Assembly (NCBI GenBank): GCA_937897005.1
Contig: CALCOQ010000274.1
Coordinates: forward strand, 1 to 16,969
Direction of reading: 5' to 3'
DNA: 16,969 nt
DNA from: an uncultured euryarchaeote
GTDB lineage: Archaea > Thermoplasmatota > Poseidoniia > Poseidoniales > Poseidoniaceae
Shown here: piece after piece, positions 1 to 6,938 of the stretch
How positions within the stretch are numbered: the stretch's first letter is position 1
How the letters are laid out: each line of letters begins with the position of its first letter
Notes under the pieces: generated by a model
What the model was told of the DNA's origin: nothing
Database searches by the model: none
What the model saw: only the letters and a program-made list of their open reading frames with translations
Translations under genes and position numbers: made by a program

Positions 1-708
1 ATAAGGGGAGCAGAACCCGAAGAGGACCTATGGGATGTGCTGGAGTTCTTCGATAACAATTCAGACCCGACACTATTCATGGAAAGAGCTGCGATGAAGA
101 GAGCAGCATTCCGAAAACTCATCCAACCACTGTTGCGTTCTGGACATTTGGTTCAGGATTACCGTTCAGGATTCAAGACCGTAAACCCACTTGCCAATTC
201 AGATCGAGCAATCTTGCGCAGAGAGTATCTTCGGAAGATGGTGGAGGAATTTCCAATTCTTACTCTGAAGCAATTTCAGCGTCTTGCCGGAACACCATTC
301 AAACCGGAAGAGATCAAAGCTGTTCTTTATGAGTTTGAGAGCGATGGAACTCTGATCAAGGGTTTCCTCATTCACGACCTGCACGAGGTATGTTGGGGGC
401 GCAAGGAATTACTTGACGAGGCCGACTCAATTCCTCCGATCAGGGATTTCGTCCTTCCTCCTTCCGATAATCTATCTCCATATTTCGCTGATATCCTACG
501 GCAAAGATTCGGCTTCGGTTCGGCGTATCTAGTATTCAGAAATGCAGAACCTGTCGCTGCTTTCAAGGCCAATACCAGAGAGAAGATAATTGAAGTGACT
601 GATTTCGTTGGCGAGGAGAGCGGATGGAGAATAGTCAAAGAATTCGCCTGGGAACACCAAATGCCATTGAAGACTGAACTGCGGATTGGTGGCAAGAGAA
701 TACGCTGA
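1..708 (+). CDS. Winged-helix protein, C-terminal part (HTH_42/Lhr-like), 5' truncated by window edge
   Basis: The frame is open from the first base to the TGA at 706-708, so about 235 residues of a longer protein are visible; the GTG at 37 is not needed as a start. I see no catalytic motif. A segment near residues 80-140 has alternating helical and strand character and contains GTPFKPEEI, then VLYEFESDGTLIKGF, then a WGRKELLDE stretch. It recalls the winged-helix region of Lhr-type helicases and of YcaQ/AlkZ-like (HTH_42) proteins. A later LPPSDNLSPYF segment followed by FRNAEPVAAF resembles the LPP-D-L and G-x-P-V-A pattern of the same fold. I infer the DNA-binding C-terminus of a helicase or winged-helix DNA-repair protein. 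The gene is clear but its function is weakly supported, because any helicase core would lie outside the window. Confidence 0.6.
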   Translation: MRGAEPEEDLWDVLEFFDNNSDPTLFMERAAMKRAAFRKLIQPLLRSGHLVQDYRSGFKTVNPLANSDRAILRREYLRKMVEEFPILTLKQFQRLAGTPFKPEEIKAVLYEFESDGTLIKGFLIHDLHEVCWGRKELLDEADSIPPIRDFVLPPSDNLSPYFADILRQRFGFGSAYLVFRNAEPVAAFKANTREKIIEVTDFVGEESGWRIVKEFAWEHQMPLKTELRIGGKRIR

Positions 709-719
709 GGTCAAACTCC

Positions 720-734
720 TCAACACCCTGTTGA
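720..734. promoter_or_regulatory. Inverted repeat upstream of the surface protein gene
   Basis: Perfect inverted repeat TCAACA-CCC-TGTTGA with 6-base arms and a 3-base spacer. It lies 12 bases after the upstream stop codon and 20 bases before the TATA box. It may be a regulator site or part of the end of the upstream transcript. No T-run follows it. Confidence 0.35.
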
Positions 735-753
735 TATTGCAAATTCCTCCCCT

Positions 754-757
754 TATA
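754..757 (+). promoter_or_regulatory. TATA box of the surface protein gene
   Basis: CCTTATACAT has its TATA centre 28.5 bases before the ATG at 784. Archaeal TATA boxes are usually centred about 26 bases before the transcript start, so the message should begin within a few bases of the start codon. A pyrimidine-rich CCTCCCC lies directly upstream. Confidence 0.5.
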
Positions 758-758
758 C

Positions 759-773
759 ATGACCGAAGGTCAT
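759..773. promoter_or_regulatory. Operator-like inverted repeat between TATA box and start
   Basis: Perfect inverted repeat ATGACC-GAA-GGTCAT with 6-base arms and a 3-base spacer. It sits immediately downstream of the TATA box and ends 10 bases before the start codon. A protein bound there would block polymerase recruitment, so I read it as a candidate repressor site. No regulator is identified. Confidence 0.4.
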
Positions 774-783
774 GGTGTCTTGA

Positions 784-3700
784 ATGCGTAAGATTATTCC
801 ACAAGTGATTCCTGCCAAGTTCATGCAATTCAGCCCTCGCTCCATTACGGCGCCTCCCTTGATACTGGTCATCCTCATGCTTCTGCAACCAATAGCAATG
901 ATTTCCAGCACAGATGAGATTTCCTCAATACAGGAAAAGTACCCCATCTCAGCAAGGGATGAAGGCTCAAACAACAGTAGTGGAGAGACGATAACCACGC
1001 TGGCAGTTCTTGCAACTCATCAGAATGCAGCAAATGGCCACACATACCATCTGCTCGAGGCAGGTAATCGAAGTTTCAGTTCCTTGGTTGCTCAGTCTCT
1101 GGGCGGAGAACTGGTATCCATCGATGATTCCAGTGAGAATCAATGGATTGTTTCGACATTCACCTCGTGGAATGGCACCCCTCGTAATCTGTGGACCGGT
1201 CTTTCCGATGTCGTGAAGGAAGGGTTCTGGGAGTGGGATGCGACTCAACCGAGTTGGTATCGAAATTGGGCTAAATCAGAGCCAACAATGCTTCCAGGTG
1301 AGGATTTCGCCATCATTTCATCACAACCGACCACTACCGGAGTGGAGATAGGACAGTGGATGGATTCTGTTGAAGAACCTGAAGGAGTGCTCATCAATGG
1401 ATTGGTCGAGGTAGGAGGTGGTCTTGACCATGCTATCTATTTCCCTCAGGCTGAGGAAGAAAGCGAGAACAGTGGAGAAGCGGATGCGTATGCAATACTC
1501 TCAGAGGTAGAGGGCTTGAGCATTGGTGATTCATTGACACTTGAGGCAAGGGTCATGCCTGAGAATCTTGAGGGAACCCGCTTCATCATGATGAAAGGAG
1601 ATTATGGATGGGGAATGCAATTGACAGATGGAGTGCTTCAATATTCTAATGAATATGCGATCAGAAACCATCCTGCTGCTGAGGATGTCGTACTGGTTGA
1701 GAATGAATGGGCGCATCTGGCTATCACCGTAGAGGAAGGTGTAGGAGGGGCATTCTGGATCGATGGCCAATGGGTTGCAAACATTAGCGCTGAAGATGCA
1801 ATTATTCCGATGGGCGATTTCGGTAGCAATTCTTGTTATCAAAGTGGTTCAGATTGCGATGAATTCTACGTCGCACGACAGGGTGCAGGATGTGACTGTA
1901 ACCATTACATTGGCTCTCTCGATGATATCAAGGTCTGGAATCGTTCACTATCTGCTCAAGAGGTTGCAGATTCCTATAATGGAGTCAATGACCCAGCAAG
2001 TAGCAATGATTCTGCCATTCTTGAATTGACATTCGACGAAGGAACAGGGCAATCTTCAGTGGATGCGGCACAGAATCTGAAGATTGAATTGTTTCATGCC
2101 ATCTGGGTTGATCTTGATGGTAATGCTTTGAACAATCCAGAGCAGTTGTTCAATGATGATGAGATGTGGAACCTGGCTGGCAAAGAGGGAACTCAGCACA
2201 TCTTCTGGATCGAGGTGCCTGAACGAGTCCAATTCCTGAACATCCAATTCTGGGGATGGGACGGTCAGGCGTTCATGTATGTTCGTCGTGGAGCCATTCC
2301 AACTGAGAGTAGTAACGATTACGCCTCCAGCCAGAATAATCGTGGCGATGAAATTGATTTCGGCTGGGGCAATGGAAACTTTGCTTGGCCTGAAGCAGGA
2401 GTATATTGGATCATTGTGGAAGGGGAATCACAATTCGATCATTATTCCTTGAGTGTATGGTGGAACCAGTTACCTCCTCCACCTCCATTGGAACAGATGA
2501 CCGAATTACACGATGGTATTCCAGTACCTGATCAGGACATTGCCAGTAATCATGTGTCCTATTACTATGTTGATGTGACTGAACCGATCGATATCATTGA
2601 GATCAGCACCTATGGAGGCAAAGGAGATGCCGATCTGTATGTCGCACATGATACAGACCCTACTGAATGGAGTGGAAATGGAATCTGGTGGGGTGAAGAT
2701 GGAGATGCCATAGGAGGACGCCAAGGCCAACCTGGCGGCAATGGTCAAGGAAGTGGCGAACAATCCAGTACACAAGGCGAGGAGAAATTTGCCTCCTCCT
2801 CAGGTCCGGATAATGATGAGAAAGTCACTTTGTATGGACCCATTGATGGAATCTGGTGCATCGCAGTTGAAGCATTTGAGAAAGTCAGCGACCTCACTAT
2901 TGTTGCACGTTTTACTTATCCACCTGCCAATGCAGAGCCAATCAATTCCATTGAACTAGAACCTGGAGTTCCCTATTCACCAGTAGATGGAAACAAGGAA
3001 TCAGACCGACATTTCCACATCAACGTCAGTAATTCTGTTGAGCGTCTTGAGGTTCAATTAGAGGGTGGCGAAGGAGATGCAGATCTGTATGTGAGTTATG
3101 AAGAAGTCCCGAGTCGTGATGATAACCATCTGCATTCGGCTACTTTCGGAAATTCTGAATTCACGGCAGTCGATACCCCGTTGTCCGGCACTTATCACAT
3201 TCTAGTCACAGGTTGGGGCCAGTTCAATGATGCAACCATCACAGCCTCATTCACCGAAGCAAGTGAATATATTCCTGAGATACTGCCAATTCGATTGTTC
3301 AATGAGGAGCCAGTACACAATCTTCGTGCAATGGAAGGCGATGAGTTAGCGTTTTATGTTGATATCGATGATGGTGTCGATTCCTTGACCGTGATGTTGA
3401 GTTCAGGAAGTGGAAATCCCAACCTCTACGTTGACCATGGTGATGATGATTGGCAGTCTACTCGCCAAGGAGTCTGGGAAACAATTTGGATTGAAGAGCC
3501 AACACAAGGACGATATGACATCAGAGTCGTGGCTGCCCGAGATTTTGATAGCACATCAATCACAGCATCATGGTATGATTGGAACAGTCCTGTGATTCCC
3601 GATATCCCCGATGAAATCATGGTTGACTGTAAAGAGACTGCAGAATTCATGATGGATCTTCTGGATTCCAATTCCGATGGAGTTCTGGACATGGATGAAA

Positions 3701-4692
3701 TCTGGGCAATGGGAAATGGCCAATGGGAAGATGATTGGGAAGATGATTGGGATATCGGATGGGAAGATGAATCTGATGAAGGAGAGGTCTCCAACTCAGA
3801 TTCTTCCACTTCCGGACGTCAACGTCAACCTGAGGAGCCGCCAGTGTCTGATGATGATGACCCATTCACTCTAATGGACAGCGACGATAATGGTGAGATA
3901 TCATACAACGAACTACTGATATTTGCCTGTTCGTGCAGTACTGAACTGGAACTGGCTGAAGAGCTGTATGGTGATATGGATGAAGAGGATTTCAATGCTT
4001 TCAATTGGAAGAATGACTTCACATTCAAATCCTTGGATCTGGATGGGGATGGGATGGTTGATTGGAATGAGTTCTCAAGGGCTCAAGATTCCTGTGAAAC
4101 GACATGGGATCCATTTGGTCTCAATGAAGGTGATGACCCGGGAAGAGAACCTGCAGATGTAGATGATGGACCAAAAGATGGAATCCTGGGTACTGAGTAT
4201 CTTGCCGATATTGATGATGAGGTTCTGTACTCAATGGTTGCAGGAGTGGGCATTCTACTGTTGCTTCTCGTTATCATGGCCTTTGCACAGGTCAAGAAAT
4301 CTGATGAATTGGAAACTTGGGGTGCTATGGAGGGAGATGTCATCAGTAGACAGACTGAAGCCATGTTGAACAGAGCAGGTCCACCTCAGGACAGCACCGA
4401 CATGATATCTTCTGAACAGTCTTCATCTGAAACTGTATCTACCTCTGTTGTTGAATCCAGCCAACCATCTCCAGCACCGATAGAATTGGCTTCAACGACG
4501 GTTGATATGGGAGATATGCTCAGTGATCTAGGTATTGATGATATTCCAATGGCTGCTGCTTCTGTAGCGACTCCTCCTGACCACATCATGGGCTCATTAC
4601 AAGGAGATGGAAGCGAATCGCTCGAATGGCCCAGTGGCAGTGGAAACCACTTCACTCGAGCTAGTTTTGATGCGTCGTGGTCGCAAAAATGA
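784..4692 (+). CDS. Giant surface protein: C-type lectin, LamG-like, four PPC-like repeats, three EF-hands, membrane anchor
   Basis: The product is 1302 residues. A hydrophobic segment near residues 24-42 is the export signal or N-terminal anchor. A C-type lectin-like domain covers about 84-206 (WTGLSD, GFWEWD and NWAKSEP cores, GQWMD near the end). A LamG/concanavalin-like domain covers about 213-400, ending in IGSLDDIKVWNRSLS, with four clustered cysteines. Four PPC-like beta domains follow (about 425-560, 572-715, 720-822, 830-932); three carry the GDADLYV or GNPNLYV signature. Canonical EF-hand loops lie at D961-E972, D1032-E1043 and D1085-E1096. A membrane helix (about 1147-1168) is followed by K-K and a cytoplasmic tail of about 130 residues. 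I infer a calcium-stabilised adhesin or receptor for extracellular glycans or particles. The tail lacks a PGF-CTERM-like end, so it is probably not an archaeosortase substrate. The gene has its own promoter and converges on the archaeosortase gene. Confidence 0.85.
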   Translation: MRKIIPQVIPAKFMQFSPRSITAPPLILVILMLLQPIAMISSTDEISSIQEKYPISARDEGSNNSSGETITTLAVLATHQNAANGHTYHLLEAGNRSFSSLVAQSLGGELVSIDDSSENQWIVSTFTSWNGTPRNLWTGLSDVVKEGFWEWDATQPSWYRNWAKSEPTMLPGEDFAIISSQPTTTGVEIGQWMDSVEEPEGVLINGLVEVGGGLDHAIYFPQAEEESENSGEADAYAILSEVEGLSIGDSLTLEARVMPENLEGTRFIMMKGDYGWGMQLTDGVLQYSNEYAIRNHPAAEDVVLVENEWAHLAITVEEGVGGAFWIDGQWVANISAEDAIIPMGDFGSNSCYQSGSDCDEFYVARQGAGCDCNHYIGSLDDIKVWNRSLSAQEVADSYNGVNDPASSNDSAILELTFDEGTGQSSVDAAQNLKIELFHAIWVDLDGNALNNPEQLFNDDEMWNLAGKEGTQHIFWIEVPERVQFLNIQFWGWDGQAFMYVRRGAIPTESSNDYASSQNNRGDEIDFGWGNGNFAWPEAGVYWIIVEGESQFDHYSLSVWWNQLPPPPPLEQMTELHDGIPVPDQDIASNHVSYYYVDVTEPIDIIEISTYGGKGDADLYVAHDTDPTEWSGNGIWWGEDGDAIGGRQGQPGGNGQGSGEQSSTQGEEKFASSSGPDNDEKVTLYGPIDGIWCIAVEAFEKVSDLTIVARFTYPPANAEPINSIELEPGVPYSPVDGNKESDRHFHINVSNSVERLEVQLEGGEGDADLYVSYEEVPSRDDNHLHSATFGNSEFTAVDTPLSGTYHILVTGWGQFNDATITASFTEASEYIPEILPIRLFNEEPVHNLRAMEGDELAFYVDIDDGVDSLTVMLSSGSGNPNLYVDHGDDDWQSTRQGVWETIWIEEPTQGRYDIRVVAARDFDSTSITASWYDWNSPVIPDIPDEIMVDCKETAEFMMDLLDSNSDGVLDMDEIWAMGNGQWEDDWEDDWDIGWEDESDEGEVSNSDSSTSGRQRQPEEPPVSDDDDPFTLMDSDDNGEISYNELLIFACSCSTELELAEELYGDMDEEDFNAFNWKNDFTFKSLDLDGDGMVDWNEFSRAQDSCETTWDPFGLNEGDDPGREPADVDDGPKDGILGTEYLADIDDEVLYSMVAGVGILLLLLVIMAFAQVKKSDELETWGAMEGDVISRQTEAMLNRAGPPQDSTDMISSEQSSSETVSTSVVESSQPSPAPIELASTTVDMGDMLSDLGIDDIPMAAASVATPPDHIMGSLQGDGSESLEWPSGSGNHFTRASFDASWSQK
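3724..3771 (+). repeat. 12-base tandem repeat encoding W-E-D-D units
   Basis: Four 12-base units lie in frame inside the surface protein gene. Units 1 and 2 are identical (TGGGAAGATGAT); unit 3 has diverged; unit 4 differs from unit 1 at the last base. They encode residues 981-996 as WEDD, WEDD, WDIG and WEDE, an acidic linker between the first and second EF-hands. A repeat like this can vary in copy number by slippage. Confidence 0.8.
4685..4689 (-). terminator. Possible T-run terminator of the archaeosortase gene
   Basis: Reading on the minus strand, TTTTT begins four bases past the archaeosortase stop codon. It lies inside the last codons (Gln-Lys) of the opposing gene. Archaeal termination typically uses a T-run without a hairpin. 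Five T's is short, so support is modest. Confidence 0.35.
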
Positions 4693-4695
4693 TCA
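4690..4695. other. Tail-to-tail stop codons forming TGATCA (surface protein / archaeosortase)
   Basis: The plus-strand TGA (4690-4692) and the minus-strand TGA (TCA at 4693-4695) abut with no spacer and form the palindrome TGATCA. It is the first of three such junctions in the window. Confidence 0.95.
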
Positions 4696-5622
4696 TGATG
4701 TTGTTTGTATCTTCTTTTTTGGCCCGATGATTGGTTGCATCAACCGCAGAACATGTTGGTGCATGACTGGTAGCAATTCAAATAGAATCAAAGCCATCAA
4801 GAACATTGCTCCTAGAGATACGAATTTAGCAAGATATGCATGGGCGAATTGAAACATGTCCAATCCTAACCATTCCCATCCCGGATAGGCGCCGTGAAGC
4901 CAGACGATTCCTGCATTCCGAAAGACGTTGAGGATGTGGATTGTGGGAATAGTGACCAATAATGCCCTTACTCGCCGCTTCCAAGGGGCTTTGAGAGCGA
5001 CGACTGCCCCCACGAAGATGATCATCGATTGGAGCGCAGTACATGCAAGAACGAAGTTGATACCTAATGACTCACCATTTGCATTCAACAGTTCTGTGTG
5101 GAAAGTATGTTCTGAGATCGGCTCAAACATGAACCATCTATTCCCCTCCCAATCTGCCCATGCTACCTCGCTTCCATCCGCTAGTGATACAGTGGTTTCA
5201 CCGAGTTGTATATCTCCTCCTCCACTCCAACGCATGAACAGTGTTGTTTGCCAAGCGACGAACCAGATTGCCAGAACATTCAGCCATGGGACTCTATCGA
5301 TCAGCATGTATGGTAATCCAGCCCATAGCACCATGCCCCTGAACCAGACCAATGCATCTTCATCTTCACCACTGGAATAGCCATTCATTTCCCATCGTGC
5401 CAATGCAATACCTACCGGTAGTGCCGCACCTGTCATGATTATCAGGACGGTGTCCCAGATTGCGATGTATGATTCGATGGTAGAGGTGAAATGAGCACCC
5501 ATCAGAACCCATCCAGCAGCAGCCACCAGTCCTCTTGAATCAGAACGAGAATGAAAGCCCCAACCAAGGCATAACAGCCCTCCGCCTGCCAACAGTGTAG
5601 ATACTATTGGACTAACCATCAT
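4693..5622 (-). CDS. Archaeosortase/exosortase family transpeptidase
   Basis: Polytopic membrane protein of 309 residues from the ATG at 5622. Members of this family cut a C-terminal tripartite sorting signal of exported proteins and attach the new end to the cell surface. The family cysteine lies in ACTALQS (C194) and the arginine in NVFRN (R235). The 41-residue spacing is the same as I recall between Cys173 and Arg214 of Haloferax ArtA. A histidine follows in FAHAY (H261), the usual third residue in exosortases. A polar, probably external segment with GDIQLGETTVSL precedes the cysteine. The frame is open up to 5736, but I prefer 5622: it is 26.5 bases from a TATA box and avoids overlap with the divergent gene. 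No recognisable substrate is encoded here. The family assignment is fairly strong; the subfamily is open. Confidence 0.75.
   Translation of the reverse strand: MMVSPIVSTLLAGGGLLCLGWGFHSRSDSRGLVAAAGWVLMGAHFTSTIESYIAIWDTVLIIMTGAALPVGIALARWEMNGYSSGEDEDALVWFRGMVLWAGLPYMLIDRVPWLNVLAIWFVAWQTTLFMRWSGGGDIQLGETTVSLADGSEVAWADWEGNRWFMFEPISEHTFHTELLNANGESLGINFVLACTALQSMIIFVGAVVALKAPWKRRVRALLVTIPTIHILNVFRNAGIVWLHGAYPGWEWLGLDMFQFAHAYLAKFVSLGAMFLMALILFELLPVMHQHVLRLMQPIIGPKKKIQTTS
4715..4720 (+). terminator. Possible T-run terminator of the surface protein gene
   Basis: TTCTTTTTT lies 20-28 bases past the surface protein stop codon, with six consecutive T's at 4715-4720. It is inside the coding sequence of the opposing archaeosortase gene, where it specifies the lysines of PKKKIQ. 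The position and T-run fit archaeal intrinsic termination. Confidence 0.45.
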
Positions 5623-5644
5623 AGACCAACCGCTGAAGATAACC

Positions 5645-5652
5645 TGTATAAG
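5645..5652. promoter_or_regulatory. Shared bidirectional TATA box between archaeosortase and gmhA-like genes
   Basis: TGTATAAG reads as a TATA box on both strands (CTTATACA on the minus strand). The TATA core at 5647-5650 is centred 26.5 bases from the archaeosortase ATG (5622) and 25.5 bases from an in-frame GTG (5674) of the isomerase gene. Both spacings fit leaderless transcripts. No second TATA-like sequence is apparent in this short divergent region. Confidence 0.5.
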
Positions 5653-5682
5653 TGGTTGCAGAGAGCGCGAGCCGTGAACGGT

Positions 5683-6267
5683 ATGCAGGAATTCAATGCG
5701 CGAACCTTTGCAAACGCCTATATCGCTGATCTGCAAAGAGCGCTCGCGAATCTCGACATGGATGCTATCGATGCTTTTGTATCAGCAGTTGAAAATGTCA
5801 TGGATGGCGGAGGGACAGTACATTTCATAGGCAATGGAGGTAGTGCTGGAACTCCTAGTCACAGTGCTGGAGATTGGTCGAAAGAACTCACTCTACCGAC
5901 CCTTTGTCACGTAGATAACATCTCAGGATTGACTGCATGGGCCAATGATACTGATTATGAGAATGTTTTTGTCGGAGCTCTCCAGACATTTTTGAGGCCC
6001 GGTGACATTGTGGTTGGATATTCAGGTTCAGGAAACTCTGCCAATGTGATCAATGGCCTGTCATTCGCCAAACAACAAGGATGTACCACTATTGGAGTAG
6101 GTGGTGATTATCGTGCAGGAGGTGGCGGAAAGATGGCTGCACTGGTCGATATTTCAATCGTTGCCGATACAGAATCAATGGAACGAATCGAAGATATGCA
6201 ACTGGTCGTCAATCACATCGTCAAAGAGACGATCAAGGCCAAGCGTGGCATCATTGGAAACTGTTGA
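5683..6267 (+). CDS. gmhA: SIS-domain sugar-phosphate isomerase, GmhA-like (sedoheptulose-7-phosphate isomerase)
   Basis: The family converts sedoheptulose 7-phosphate to D-glycero-D-manno-heptose 7-phosphate, the first step to nucleotide-activated heptose. The product is 194 residues from the ATG at 5683; GmhA of E. coli has 192. The phosphate loop is GNGGSAGTPSH (G50-H60). GYSGSGNSANVI is the second phosphate-binding segment, and IEDMQLVVNHIV carries H178, aligned with catalytic His180 of E. coli. The residue aligned with catalytic Glu65 is Asp64, a conservative but unusual change. A GTG at 5674 would make the message leaderless; the TTG at 5656 is too close to the TATA box. The next gene encodes the matching phosphatase, which supports a heptose role over a generic SIS function. 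The kinase and nucleotidyltransferase steps are not in the window. Confidence 0.75.
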   Translation: MQEFNARTFANAYIADLQRALANLDMDAIDAFVSAVENVMDGGGTVHFIGNGGSAGTPSHSAGDWSKELTLPTLCHVDNISGLTAWANDTDYENVFVGALQTFLRPGDIVVGYSGSGNSANVINGLSFAKQQGCTTIGVGGDYRAGGGGKMAALVDISIVADTESMERIEDMQLVVNHIVKETIKAKRGIIGNC

Positions 6268-6270
6268 GGG
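6266..6270 (+). promoter_or_regulatory. Ribosome binding site for the GmhB-like gene
   Basis: GAGGG lies six bases before the GTG at 6277 and overlaps the stop codon of the upstream gene. It supports the GTG start and translation coupled to the isomerase gene. Confidence 0.5.
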
Positions 6271-6276
6271 ATTCTA

Positions 6277-6918
6277 GTGCTACCCGGGCGTCATGGTGCA
6301 GGCGTTTTCGATGAATTGCAGCTACAGGCATTGCCCTGTGAATCTGAATGGGACGGCTCAATCGCTTATCTGGACAGAGATGGAGTCCTGAACACTGGCA
6401 GTCCTGATTACATCAATGATGTTGGGGAACTCAAAGTGATGACCGGCGTTCCTGAAGCGGTGGGTGCTTTGAGGAGAGCAGGTTTCAGAGTTTGTGTTGT
6501 GACCAATCAATCTCCCATAGGTAGAGGTCTGTGGACCGATAAGAGATTAGCCACGATTCATGATGAATTAGAAGCCCAACTTCTACAGGCGGATGTCGAT
6601 GCAGTACTAGACCTCATCCTCTATTCCCCTCACGTCCCTTGGGCAGGTTCTCCATTTCGCAAACCAGAACCTGGGATGTTGATGGCAGCACGGCAGTTAT
6701 TGGAATCCTCTGGTTCGATAGATGGCTTCGATATTGAGGCTGAATTCAATGAAGCGCGTAGCGCCATGGTGGGTGATCGCAGAAGTGACCTGAGAGCAGG
6801 CAAGAATCATGGGGTGAGAGTATTCCATGCTCCAGAGCAGATCGGTCTTCCAGCGGTGGTGAACAGAGTTCTGGATGCCGATGATGAAGGCGATGATATC
6901 ATGAGTGCTCCTGTGTGA
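6277..6918 (+). CDS. gmhB: HAD phosphatase, GmhB-like (heptose 1,7-bisphosphate phosphatase)
   Basis: The product is 213 residues. HAD motif I is YLDRDGVLN, with nucleophile D33 and acid-base D35. Motif II is VVTNQSPIGRG, motif III is FRKPEPGM, and motif IV is MVGDRRSDLRAGKNHG. This order and wording is that of the GmhB/HisB-N group, which removes the 1-phosphate from heptose bisphosphate. The loop before RKP, which in E. coli GmhB holds a zinc ion through cysteines and a histidine, here reads SPHVPWAGSPF and has no cysteine, so the zinc site is probably absent. About 28 residues precede motif I, slightly longer than usual. The gene starts nine bases after the isomerase, and its end overlaps the longest possible tiaS frame. 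Pairing with the isomerase supports heptose metabolism; histidinol-phosphate phosphatase activity is less likely but possible. Confidence 0.7.
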   Translation: MLPGRHGAGVFDELQLQALPCESEWDGSIAYLDRDGVLNTGSPDYINDVGELKVMTGVPEAVGALRRAGFRVCVVTNQSPIGRGLWTDKRLATIHDELEAQLLQADVDAVLDLILYSPHVPWAGSPFRKPEPGMLMAARQLLESSGSIDGFDIEAEFNEARSAMVGDRRSDLRAGKNHGVRVFHAPEQIGLPAVVNRVLDADDEGDDIMSAPV

Positions 6919-6926
6919 GCAGAATA

Positions 6927-6931
6927 GGAGG
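6927..6931 (+). promoter_or_regulatory. Shine-Dalgarno site that fixes the tiaS start
   Basis: GGAGG lies seven bases before the ATG at 6939. The frame could begin at GTG 6915, overlapping the upstream stop, but the ribosome site and the family N-terminus both favour 6939. Confidence 0.75.
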
Positions 6932-6938
6932 GGAGCAG

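Noticed and set aside
3426..3809. Minus-strand serine-rich open frame within the surface protein gene
   Set aside because: The apparent serine-rich product is the complement of acidic Asp-Glu codons, not a gene.
4190..4692. Surface protein C-terminus as an archaeosortase sorting signal
   Set aside because: The membrane helix is followed by about 130 residues, whereas sorting signals end within a few basic residues of the helix.
4928..5380. Plus-strand open frame of 150 codons opposite the archaeosortase
   Set aside because: It mirrors the membrane protein coding sequence; the minus strand has clear family motifs, membrane segments and a promoter.
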